Shown here: piece by piece, positions 7,185 through 15,778 of the stretch
Numbering within the stretch: the first letter of the stretch is position 1
Layout of the letters: every line of letters starts with the position of its first letter
Assembly: GCF_014844075.1 (NCBI RefSeq)
Contig: NZ_CP062165.1
Location: 1,922,001 to 1,986,000, forward strand
Reading direction: 5' to 3'
Length of the DNA: 64,000 bases
DNA from: Paenibacillus sp. JNUCC-31
Lineage (GTDB): Bacteria > Bacillota > Bacilli > Paenibacillales > Paenibacillaceae
Notes under the pieces: model-generated
What the model saw: only the letters and a program-made list of their open reading frames with translations
Told to the model about the DNA's origin: nothing
Databases searched by the model: none
Made by a program: the position numbers and the translations under genes

Positions 7185-10100
7185 TTATCTTATAAATGTT
7201 CCGTCAGCGTTCCATTTGTATATATGTTCGTGTGGCCACTCTGGGTGAGTTTTAGCGTTTCCATGATTGGTATAATCAACGTCTCTTACCGCTCTACCAT
7301 CAGCCCCGTAATATCTCCTAGTTTTTATTTCACCAGTTTTTTTGTCTAGGATATCTACCGATGAATTAGGTGTCCCCTTTTTAGGATTTGGAATTGATGT
7401 TGTAGTAGTATGGTTTGATTTAGGAGTAACATCAATTGTCTTACCTTTATTAGATGTCACTGTCTGTTTTGGGTTATTTCCCGTCCCCCTACTCGACTGT
7501 CCATTACTCGAAGTCGACGGTTTACTACCAGAGGATCCGCTACCACTTCCTCCTCTACTTCCACCTCCACCCATACTTCCGCCTGGGGTCATTCGTCCTC
7601 CACTGGCACTACCACTGCCACTTTCTAATCCTAACAAAACGTTATTAGCCGGTTTTTTCGACTTTCCACTGGAGTCTACATAGATCAACGGATTATTTTC
7701 CACATACGTATATAGGTTCAAACTCAATGGATTCGTGAGTTCTCCTTCTACCGTATCCTCGTTGATGAAACGGGCCGTTGCAGGATCATACCAACGGGCT
7801 CTCAGGTACTGGAGACCCGTCGCTTCGTCCCAATACTCCCCCGCATAGCGCAGGACATTCGGGACCGTCTCCTCTGCCGTTTCGGGATTGCCCCAGATAT
7901 CATAGGTGTATCGGTTCAATATGTTACCTGATGCATCCCGGATCTCCGTCACATCCCCGTGACCGTTGGTCACATAGGATTGAAGCTGACTCTCTCCAGC
8001 CATCTGCCGGGCGGTCAGTTTCCCGGTCGCATCGTATACGTAGCCTACCGTGATCTGTACCGTTCCCGTGCTGCTTACCGTACCTTCGGCCACCAGCAGT
8101 CCACGGTCATCATAGTAGTAACGGGTCGTTTTTCCTCCCGTACTTCGTTCGGTCATTAGACCGTCTCCATTGTAACGGTAGCTCACACTCTGGTCGTTGA
8201 CCGTGGCACCCGTCAGTTGGTTACGGGCATCGTAGGTATAGGAGGCTGCCGCTGGCGGGCTCCAGTCCCGGTCACTCTCCAGACTGCTCCGGTTATCCCG
8301 CACGTCGTAGGTATAGGTCTCCTGATACTGGCTGGACGTTTGAATTCGGTTTAGCTTGTCATACGTAAACTGGTAGACCGTTCCCTGATCCGTTTTGCTC
8401 GTGATATTCCGGTTGTTATCATAGGCATAGCTGTAACTTGGGCCATTCGTTCCCTGGAACGTATGCGTGAGTCCCTTCAGGTTCAGGCCATCGTAGGTAT
8501 ATACTTCCTTCCACCCGGACCCTGCACTTTTTTGTGCCAGACTGTTGTTGCCGCGATACGTGTACGCGAAGCTGCCGAGGGCCGTTCCGCCGCCGCTCGT
8601 CAAGCTCAGGGATGCCGGAAGCGCCGAGGCTCCCTTGAATGTCATGCCCAGGTTGAGCGTATAACTGCCTTGCTGGAAGGTCTGACGGGTCCGCACACCT
8701 CGGGCATCATAATCCATGGTTAACGTCGCTCCATCCGGATAGGTGATGCTCTCCAGTTCACCGACGGGTGTATATGCATATTGGGTACTTCCGGTAGGGT
8801 CGCCCATACCAGTTCTCCGCCCCATGGCATCATAGGTATACGAGATCGTTCCGTCTGTGGCCCGGTTTTCCAGCAGGAAGTTACGGCTGTTGTAGACGTA
8901 GGTGCGTTCCTGCCCTTTGCGATCCAGCACCTTCGTCACATTGTCATTTGCATCATACGTATATGTCGTGTCTTGCCCCAAGGGGTCTGTCTGTACGAGC
9001 AAACGGCCCATCTCGTCATAGCGTTTTTGTAGGGTTTTTCCGTCTGCATAGGTTACCTTGGTTAAATCACCACCGAGATTATACGTGTAACTTGTCTTTT
9101 TATTCTCGGCATCCGTCACTGAGGTGAGACGGGACAAGGCATCATACCCATTCGTGGTCAGGTTGCCGTTTCCGTCGGTGACGGAGATAACGTTACCCAC
9201 GCTGTCATACGTGTAGGTGGCTAGAGCCACGTTGCCGCTGGCCTTGAGCTCTTCCTTTTTGGTCACCTGGCCTATCACATTGTAGATCTCACGAATACGG
9301 TTGTTTTCGCCATCCGTGATCGTCAGGGTACGCGCCGCATCATCATAAGCCATTTGGGTAGTGGACGTTCCGTCCTGCTGACGAATGACGCGATTGAATG
9401 CATCATGGACATATGTTGTCGTCTGACCAGCAGCATCCGTCTGAGCGATCATTCGGTCATACGCATCATACGTATACGTCTTGCTGCCCCGTGCATTCGT
9501 TTCACTGGACAGCCTGCCCAGCGGGTCGAAACGGTACACCGTTTGACTGAGGTCAGGGGTCGTTACGGTCAACATATTATTTACGTCATCATAGGCCAGG
9601 GTGGTGATGCTTCCGTCTGGATTCTTCTCGGAAATGACACGCCCAAGCTTGTCATAGGTCGTTGTTGTTGTATTCTGGTTGCCATCCGTATAGCTGTTCA
9701 TCTCTCCGGTGGCGTTATACCCTGCTTGCACAGTAACAGTAGAAATCTTCCCAGCCGCATCCGTAACTTGGACTTCCTGCCGGGTAGGCAACATGGATTT
9801 GTAACCAAACTGCTGACGAACGATGGTATCTGCCGTCTCTCCCTTCAGTTGGAGCACCGTCGGGTTTCCGTATCCATCATATTGATAATTCGTCTGGCCC
9901 AGAAGATTGCCCTGACTGTCCCGTATGACTGACTGTGTCAATGATCCGGTAACCGAATCATAACTGTAATTTGTTGTTGCTTGTTGATGATTACCGCCTG
10001 TTTCGGTACTTTGAGTAAGTACAATGACTGGAGACAAGTCATACCCGCTTAAAAACTTCATTTCGTAGGTGGACTTGATGGTGGCTCCAAGTGGATCCGT

Positions 10101-11174
10101 TTGGGAGGTGACCTGTCCCCAGTCGTTATACTGGAGTGAAGTCACCGCTGCACTGGAAGCACCGGCTGTATCATACGAACGTTCTTCAATGCGGGTCGGC
10201 ACATTCCGGTAGGCGGCTTCATTATACGTATAGACCGTATCTCGCCGCTGATTCCCTTCGATTGCGCGGGTGCTGATGTTTGTGTTATAGACCACGTCCG
10301 GTTTGTTATGTGCAACAAATTGTTTCCTAAAGCTGTAGTCGGTTCGGGTCAGCCCGTCCTCCACCATGGTCGTAAAAGAATTACTTTGTCCGTATACCGC
10401 GCCTATATCACCGCTATAACTCACATTGATTTGGTTAGAAACTTCCTGTCCTGCTGTTGTACTATAGAACACTTTGCGCTGCCCATATCGAGGCTGGGTC
10501 TCAGCGCCAGTTGGCCCCAATTTTCGCAGTACGGTCCCACTGAACGTATATTGTGTCATCGCTTTGGTCGGATGCTCAATGGAGGCCAAAACGAGCCAGT
10601 CGTTCCATCCCCAATAGACCTGCTGATTTTCTCCCGTATAATCCTTGAAGGAATCAATCAGGTTGAAAAGTAGTCCATTCCAGCGAAGATACCCATACTT
10701 CGTTATCCTTCCCTCTGCATCAATGACTTGATCGAGCAACCTCTGGGTACGGTTGTTGCTCGTCACATTTCGTGTTTTATACGTGACCACCCGATCATCA
10801 AAGGAAACTTTGACTTCATTGGTGCTGTATGAAAAATCCATCGTCTGCACGGGCTGTCCCTTGCCAGCCCGAGTCATAACAAAACTCAGAACGGTGCCGT
10901 AATTGAAGTTGGTGGTGTAATAAAATTCAATGGTGTTATTATATTGATTACGAATTTGCAGAATGTTTCCGGCCTGATCAAAATATTGAACAATACCGGT
11001 ATTGTAATCTTTTAAAACATAGTGAGCCTTTTCTCCGGATACATAGAGTTCGGAATTCTCAGGCCCGAAGTCCAGATTGTCCCACGGATAGCCTGCTAAC
11101 CCGCCTCTTTCAGAATCGGCGAATGTACCGACTCCCGGGATATGAACATACGTCCCACCGCCTTCATGCTTCAC
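7185..11174 (-). CDS. Rhs/YD-repeat polymorphic toxin, main part (YD core and C-terminal tip)
   Basis: 1329 residues made of dozens of YD repeats (patterns such as YxYDxxGRLxxxTD...G) forming the hollow beta-shell expected to hold a C-terminal toxin. The core ends with AGEYWDEATGLQYLRARWYD and NPLSLNLYTYVENNPLIYVD around residues 1107-1168. A Gly/Ser-rich linker of about 45 residues and a ~100-residue tip follow. The tip carries RRYYGADGRAVRDVDYTNHG and HPEWPHEHIY, a His/Asp-rich motif seen in several secreted toxins, with enzymatic activity not assigned. Its first codon (GTG) overlaps the stop of the N-terminal part at 11171-12085. The two were one gene, because the junction lacks one base within the expected GKGW-x-WDLPYV sequence. 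Confidence 0.9.
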   Translation of the reverse strand: MKHEGGGTYVHIPGVGTFADSERGGLAGYPWDNLDFGPENSELYVSGEKAHYVLKDYNTGIVQYFDQAGNILQIRNQYNNTIEFYYTTNFNYGTVLSFVMTRAGKGQPVQTMDFSYSTNEVKVSFDDRVVTYKTRNVTSNNRTQRLLDQVIDAEGRITKYGYLRWNGLLFNLIDSFKDYTGENQQVYWGWNDWLVLASIEHPTKAMTQYTFSGTVLRKLGPTGAETQPRYGQRKVFYSTTAGQEVSNQINVSYSGDIGAVYGQSNSFTTMVEDGLTRTDYSFRKQFVAHNKPDVVYNTNISTRAIEGNQRRDTVYTYNEAAYRNVPTRIEERSYDTAGASSAAVTSLQYNDWGQVTSQTDPLGATIKSTYEMKFLSGYDLSPVIVLTQSTETGGNHQQATTNYSYDSVTGSLTQSVIRDSQGNLLGQTNYQYDGYGNPTVLQLKGETADTIVRQQFGYKSMLPTRQEVQVTDAAGKISTVTVQAGYNATGEMNSYTDGNQNTTTTTYDKLGRVISEKNPDGSITTLAYDDVNNMLTVTTPDLSQTVYRFDPLGRLSSETNARGSKTYTYDAYDRMIAQTDAAGQTTTYVHDAFNRVIRQQDGTSTTQMAYDDAARTLTITDGENNRIREIYNVIGQVTKKEELKASGNVALATYTYDSVGNVISVTDGNGNLTTNGYDALSRLTSVTDAENKKTSYTYNLGGDLTKVTYADGKTLQKRYDEMGRLLVQTDPLGQDTTYTYDANDNVTKVLDRKGQERTYVYNSRNFLLENRATDGTISYTYDAMGRRTGMGDPTGSTQYAYTPVGELESITYPDGATLTMDYDARGVRTRQTFQQGSYTLNLGMTFKGASALPASLSLTSGGGTALGSFAYTYRGNNSLAQKSAGSGWKEVYTYDGLNLKGLTHTFQGTNGPSYSYAYDNNRNITSKTDQGTVYQFTYDKLNRIQTSSQYQETYTYDVRDNRSSLESDRDWSPPAAASYTYDARNQLTGATVNDQSVSYRYNGDGLMTERSTGGKTTRYYYDDRGLLVAEGTVSSTGTVQITVGYVYDATGKLTARQMAGESQLQSYVTNGHGDVTEIRDASGNILNRYTYDIWGNPETAEETVPNVLRYAGEYWDEATGLQYLRARWYDPATARFINEDTVEGELTNPLSLNLYTYVENNPLIYVDSSGKSKKPANNVLLGLESGSGSASGGRMTPGGSMGGGGSRGGSGSGSSGSKPSTSSNGQSSRGTGNNPKQTVTSNKGKTIDVTPKSNHTTTTSIPNPKKGTPNSSVDILDKKTGEIKTRRYYGADGRAVRDVDYTNHGNAKTHPEWPHEHIYKWNADGTFIR

Positions 11175-12085
11175 ATAAGGCAGATCCCAGGCCAGCCTTT
11201 ACCGATTGGAAATTTTTGTTCCTCTGTTGTCGATTCGGTTGTGTTTTTAAAATCAGGATTTACTCTCGCACCAATCCGGTCCTTTCCCAACGTACTGTCA
11301 TACTTGCGACGCAGAGTAAAATCAAGACCGTTGGCCCCCGGCATTACGAGGTCAACCACGCTTATATTAAGCGAGCCATCGCTCGTCGAGATACTATCGT
11401 TGACTGACCCTACTCCATAAGGAGCCTGATCGAACTTGATGGACTGACGTTGTAACGCGATGTCATCATATCCGTTTGCAGCGAGAGCAAACGTGTCCGG
11501 GGCTGTGTACACCTCGTCTGTGACAGATGCAGGCTCGGACAAATCACTGTATGTAGCCTCTGTTACCGAAGGCTCATCCACCCGGCCCAACGCACCGGAT
11601 TCATTTTCAAATGTAACGGATTCAGGACTGTCCGTTAACGAATGATTCATTGTGTCTGGATATTTCTCTTGTATGTATGTCTCATAGGAGCCTCCTTGTT
11701 CCTGAGCAATCAACGCCTGATAGATTTCATTCAACGCATATCCTTTGCTCAGTTCAAGAATGACCCAATCCCGTTCTACCTGAAAACGTTCGGATACGGT
11801 CGTAATCGTAATGAGATCTTTTGAATCAACAGCTCCTCCCAAGGTGGGGGTCAATGGAGCATCGCCGTATACATCCCCCGTTACACTACTGTTAGCCTCG
11901 TTGTTATAGGATGAAGAAGCTACAGCACGTTGTATCCCCAGTTCTGGCGGAAATAGCATGGATACCACAAAAGCGAAAATAAGCAGGATAGATAGCCCTT
12001 TTTTTATATCATCAATCTCTCCCCATATCGATTGTAATTCCCTTCTGGACGAACGCAGACTATTCTTGGATCGTCCCCATTGCAA
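11171..12085 (-). CDS. Rhs protein N-terminal part, separated by a frameshift
   Basis: 304 residues: a basic start, one hydrophobic segment (GLSILLIFAFVVSMLFP, about residues 29-45) suitable as a signal or membrane anchor, a Ser/Thr-rich spacer, and the N-terminal entry to the Rhs shell (LVMPGANGLDFTLRRKYDS). It ends GKGWPGICLM where related proteins read GKGW-x-WDLPY. Adding one base near 11190 joins it to the 1329-residue main part, giving about 1630 residues. So it is either a recently inactivated gene or a single-base reading error. The stop and the next GTG overlap (GTGA), so some re-initiation is conceivable. Confidence 0.85.
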   Translation of the reverse strand: MQWGRSKNSLRSSRRELQSIWGEIDDIKKGLSILLIFAFVVSMLFPPELGIQRAVASSSYNNEANSSVTGDVYGDAPLTPTLGGAVDSKDLITITTVSERFQVERDWVILELSKGYALNEIYQALIAQEQGGSYETYIQEKYPDTMNHSLTDSPESVTFENESGALGRVDEPSVTEATYSDLSEPASVTDEVYTAPDTFALAANGYDDIALQRQSIKFDQAPYGVGSVNDSISTSDGSLNISVVDLVMPGANGLDFTLRRKYDSTLGKDRIGARVNPDFKNTTESTTEEQKFPIGKGWPGICLM

Positions 12086-12112
12086 TAATTCAAGAATTCA
12101 AGCTGACTATCG

Positions 12113-12331
12113 CTAAGATGCACTCTGAACTATTTTTAATAGATTTCCGTTGGTATCATACTGATATGTATATACCTTTCCATTAGCGGTCGTCACGGAT
12201 GTTAATCTATTGTTGGAATCATATACATAGGTCGTTTTGCCTGCTGCCTGTACTGAGGAAGCCATACACAATATCCCCAGACTTAATACGCATGCTCCAG
12301 TCCACCTTTTCCATTTCGCTTTGTTTTTCAA
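12113..12331 (-). CDS. small secreted protein with a single YD-repeat unit
   Basis: 72 residues. It starts with TTG behind GGAGGAAATAAA. Residues 1-29 form a clear signal peptide ending SSVQA-A. The mature 43 residues contain two YD motifs (TYVYDSNNRLTSVTTANG and YTYQYDTNGNLLKIV). It lies 27 bases upstream of the Rhs gene in the same direction, so they are probably co-transcribed. It is far shorter than any normal Rhs protein. It may be the N-terminal remnant of a lost rhs copy, or a genuine small accessory protein. Confidence 0.75.
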   Translation of the reverse strand: MKNKAKWKRWTGACVLSLGILCMASSVQAAGKTTYVYDSNNRLTSVTTANGKVYTYQYDTNGNLLKIVQSAS

Positions 12332-12455
12332 TTTATTTCCTCCTCATGACAGGATATTTGGATCTTCCTTATTATAGTAAATATATTTTGTAACTATCTA
12401 TCAAAATTTGTCGATTAACCCAAAATATCCAGAATAATTGTGGCAATAGAACAAA

Positions 12456-12500
12456 AATAAGACGATTCAGGCAATTAAGTTGCCTAAATCGTCTTATTTT
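12456..12500. terminator. bidirectional terminator between the GH105 gene and the Rhs locus
   Basis: AAGACGATTcAGGCAA pairs with TTGCCTaAATCGTCTT around a short loop, with A-rich sequence before and ATTTTA after. On the minus strand it ends the glycosidase operon 25 bases past the stop at 12525. Confidence 0.85.
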
Positions 12501-12524
12501 ACTCCAAATGGACTTAATCAAGCA

Positions 12525-14798
12525 TCAGCGCTGCACGGCTGTAACTGAAGAGTCGAGCGAAATCCCGCTCAGCTGCTGATGCATCTTATACGCCTCAATC
12601 CCGGCCAGAAGCACAATGCCGATACCGTGCGTATCATTCAGAATCCACCCCAGATCGTCACGGTAATAGTGCGCGGTAAAAGAATAACCGGAGCCCCGAC
12701 ATACGCCGTACACATTACCTTTGTAATCAATGGACAGACGGGTCATCCCTTCCCAGCCTTTACGTACCGCTTCCAGATACGCCTCTGGCTGCTCCAGCCA
12801 GCCTTCACGGATACCGCGGGCAAAAGCGTAGATAAACATCGACGTACAGGAGGTTTCCTCATACGAATCTGTGCGGTTCAGCACCTGATGCCAAAGTCCA
12901 TTTTCACCTTGCAATGCCAGATAGCCCTGACACAAGTCCCGGTAGAAGCTTAGCAGTTCCGGCCGTTTCGCATGATCATCCGGCAGTATGGATAACAGCT
13001 CAGTTAGCGAAAACAGAACCCATCCGTTCCCGCGCCCCCATGGAATGCCTGTCGCCCGTCCACGCACAAAATCATACACATGGGACATGATCTGTTGTTC
13101 GGGAATGTAGAGATATTTGCGGAACATGAAGAACTGGTTGATCGCATCATCCCAATAGGAAGTATCTCCCGTCAACTGACCGTAACGCATCAGGAATGGC
13201 GTGCTCATATACAGATCATCACACCACATCGTTTCCTGGCGCATCTCTCCGCTGCCGCGAACACGGTAAAAGGCCCCGTCGTCCAGACGTTCCTGTTCAT
13301 CCGTGATGTAGGCTGCAATACGATCCGCAGTATCTCTCCCCCCGCGAATATCACCGAGTTCCATCGCTGCCAGTAAAGTAGCTCCGAATGAACCGCAATC
13401 ATCCAGGCTGTCAATCGCAGACAACTGATTATTGATTCCCGCTGCGCCGTAACCTTCCCGATCCCATAGAGCATAACGGTCAAACGATGTACTCAGGCCG
13501 ATATGGTCCCGCACATACTGAACATAGTCGTCACGTCCCAACTCCTGTCCAATCTGAAGAAGGCCAAGCAGGGTAACACCGAGTGGATAATTCCATTTCC
13601 CGTAATGGGTATTTTCCAAATAAGGTCGAACACTTGTTTCGGGAAGATCTACATGCCAGTACACGCCTCTGGCTCCATCATCAAATACGGTATCCGTTAC
13701 CACGATATCTTTGGGAGATGGTTCAGAGCCTGGAGAAAATACGCCCGTATACAGCCAAGCGTCGGGACATCCTGCAACCGGATGAGGCGGTCTTAATCTC
13801 CAGCCTTGTAAATCGGAATTCTCTGCATCCTCCATCGTGAATCCCCAAGATCCGTTTCCAGCCTTCGTTTCACCTTTGACTACGAGATCACAAGTACCAT
13901 AGCGACGAGGCAGCTCAACATGGAAAGTCCCGGTAGCCCCAGCAGTGTACACTTCCCTGCCGTCTACATATAAAGTCAGTGCACCATCATGCGTTCCTTG
14001 TAAAATTACTGGTGACAATCCAGGCTGGATTACATCGAGCTTGGACCAAGCATAAGCCACCAGCGACTGTTCGGTGTCGGATGGATTGGCTGGATCTGAT
14101 TGATCTATCGAATCCGTGGCAACTGTCAGAATTCTGTTAAAGCAACCCGCCTCCTGTTCCTCTTCTGTCCAGTTCCTGCGTGGATACCAGGAGAGGCCTG
14201 TTTCTTCTTCGCTCATGCCATCACGAGGGAGTATTGGTACAGGTTCATCGACTGGCTCCGAGTACAACCAGCCCTCCTGACCATGACGATCCACACCCGG
14301 AGTGAGGAAGTGAAGCGGGAAATTTTTAAATGAGGCCGTCCCGTAGATTCCGCCGAATCCCACTTCTGTTTTTACAAAACAAAGCAGCACATCGTTCCAG
14401 CCATATTTCACGGAGATTGGAATCTGGGTTCTGCGCTCGGGAAATAACTCCTGCAACAGCTCGGATTTGAAGATCTCTTCTCCGTTTACATAAACCATCA
14501 CCGGACTGTAGCAATTCAGGCTCGTATTTAATACAGCCTCCTGCTGACTCCATAATTTGCCCCATACGTACACATACTGTCCTGCGCGCGCCTCTTTCCA
14601 CTTGGCGTCCAGGTTCAGATCATAACGGTAATCCCCGAGCCTGCGGAAGCCTCCCCGGTGGTAAGCTCTGAACAAAAAGGAGTGCTTGGGATGATCGCCA
14701 ATATAACGCTGCGCCACCGTGGTCAAAATATCCGGAATTGAATCATACACCTTGCCTGCAATCGCCTCGTTCTCATGAAAATAACGAATGATCGTCAA
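12525..14798 (-). CDS. GH105-type unsaturated rhamnogalacturonyl hydrolase with N-terminal beta domain
   Basis: 757 residues, about twice a usual GH105 enzyme. The N-terminal ~370 residues look like beta-sandwich or galactose-binding-like modules. The C-terminal half has the (alpha/alpha)6 GH88/GH105 signatures, with the acidic MWCDDLYMSTPFL motif near residue 525 (candidate catalytic Asp), GRGNGWVLFSL and the CTSMFIYAFARGI segment. It should remove the terminal unsaturated uronic acid from oligosaccharides made by pectin lyases. There is no signal peptide, so it acts inside the cell after uptake. It is the last gene of the operon. The TTG start directly abuts GGAAAGGAG, too close, so the true start may be a few codons in. 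Confidence 0.87.
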   Translation of the reverse strand: MTIIRYFHENEAIAGKVYDSIPDILTTVAQRYIGDHPKHSFLFRAYHRGGFRRLGDYRYDLNLDAKWKEARAGQYVYVWGKLWSQQEAVLNTSLNCYSPVMVYVNGEEIFKSELLQELFPERRTQIPISVKYGWNDVLLCFVKTEVGFGGIYGTASFKNFPLHFLTPGVDRHGQEGWLYSEPVDEPVPILPRDGMSEEETGLSWYPRRNWTEEEQEAGCFNRILTVATDSIDQSDPANPSDTEQSLVAYAWSKLDVIQPGLSPVILQGTHDGALTLYVDGREVYTAGATGTFHVELPRRYGTCDLVVKGETKAGNGSWGFTMEDAENSDLQGWRLRPPHPVAGCPDAWLYTGVFSPGSEPSPKDIVVTDTVFDDGARGVYWHVDLPETSVRPYLENTHYGKWNYPLGVTLLGLLQIGQELGRDDYVQYVRDHIGLSTSFDRYALWDREGYGAAGINNQLSAIDSLDDCGSFGATLLAAMELGDIRGGRDTADRIAAYITDEQERLDDGAFYRVRGSGEMRQETMWCDDLYMSTPFLMRYGQLTGDTSYWDDAINQFFMFRKYLYIPEQQIMSHVYDFVRGRATGIPWGRGNGWVLFSLTELLSILPDDHAKRPELLSFYRDLCQGYLALQGENGLWHQVLNRTDSYEETSCTSMFIYAFARGIREGWLEQPEAYLEAVRKGWEGMTRLSIDYKGNVYGVCRGSGYSFTAHYYRDDLGWILNDTHGIGIVLLAGIEAYKMHQQLSGISLDSSVTAVQR

Positions 14799-14806
14799 CT
14801 CCTTTC

Positions 14807-15628
14807 CTATACCTTGATTCGTTCGGTTAGTCGCAATGTCTCTCCAGCTTTCACTTCAACCACCTGCTGATCCGCCGTAAACCAGACGGGGATGGCCGAT
14901 GGGTTATGGATCATCGACCGATCTGCGGAACATTCAAGACGTTTGACCGCTTTCCAGTAAGCAATGACTTCGATGTTCGTTGCGTACCATATGTCATCCC
15001 GGCCACCAATCTGCTCAGCGAACTGCTCGATGATCTGCCAATTGTCGTTATCATTGAATTCGTAGCTGTGACCCCATACATATAACAAGAGCGGTGTACC
15101 TGTCTTCGTATGCTGGATAAAACGTTCGGCATGGGTCATCAAATCATGGTTATGATGGCAGGTTGGATGCCATTCGAGCGGTCGCTCAGGCAGCGTGTAT
15201 CTGCCGTGCGATTCAACCGTGCGCGCATAATCGATGCCGAGCCATTCCAGCTTGGTGCTTAGCGATCGGTCATACCCCCCGTTGGGGTAGGCCATACCTC
15301 GTACCGGATAATCGACAAGCTGTTCCAGTGTTCTCCGATCTTCCATAATCTCCTCGGTCAACAATTCATCCGGGACATAGGGCAATGTGGGATGGGTGAC
15401 CGTATGTACAGCCACTTCATGCCCGGCATACAATTCCGCAACTTCTGCTCTCTCGATCCGACCAGGCTTGCCCAGAGTACCGGAGTTCAAATTGAATGTG
15501 CCCCGTAGCCCATGTCGGTTGAAAAGTTCCACCAGTCTGCGGTCATGTACTACCCCGTCGTCATAACTGAACGTCAATGCTTTCATCACGCCACCCGGAT
15601 ATCGGTCGAATTGAATGCGATGTCCCAT
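14807..15628 (-). CDS. polysaccharide deacetylase family protein (NodB-like)
   Basis: 273 residues from the ATG at 15628, chosen because AAAGGAGG lies 6 bases before it. NodB-type motifs are visible: LTFSYDDGVV (metal-binding Asp pair), HEVAVHTVTHPTLP (His pair) and RGMAYPNGGYD. No signal peptide is seen, so it is cytoplasmic, unlike cell-wall deacetylases. Its place between two glycosidase genes suggests it removes acetyl groups from imported oligosaccharides so that the GH105 and GH106-like enzymes can act. Only 8 bases separate it from the next gene. Confidence 0.85.
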   Translation of the reverse strand: MGHRIQFDRYPGGVMKALTFSYDDGVVHDRRLVELFNRHGLRGTFNLNSGTLGKPGRIERAEVAELYAGHEVAVHTVTHPTLPYVPDELLTEEIMEDRRTLEQLVDYPVRGMAYPNGGYDRSLSTKLEWLGIDYARTVESHGRYTLPERPLEWHPTCHHNHDLMTHAERFIQHTKTGTPLLLYVWGHSYEFNDNDNWQIIEQFAEQIGGRDDIWYATNIEVIAYWKAVKRLECSADRSMIHNPSAIPVWFTADQQVVEVKAGETLRLTERIKV

Positions 15629-15778
15629 CTTGTTCCTCCTTTTCACAAATCACTACGTATTGAACGTTGAGAAATTTACACCTTACTAGAACGTCTGTAG
15701 CCCGGAGCCCTGCGTGAGAAATGGGTAGAGCGTAATCCCGACGTACCGTTTCTCTCGTAACGTTTATTCTTTAGCAGA

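Noticed and set aside
7530..7630. Gly/Ser repeats in Rhs proteins as collagen-like or silk-like domain
   Set aside because: No Gly-x-y periodicity; it is a flexible linker between core and tip.
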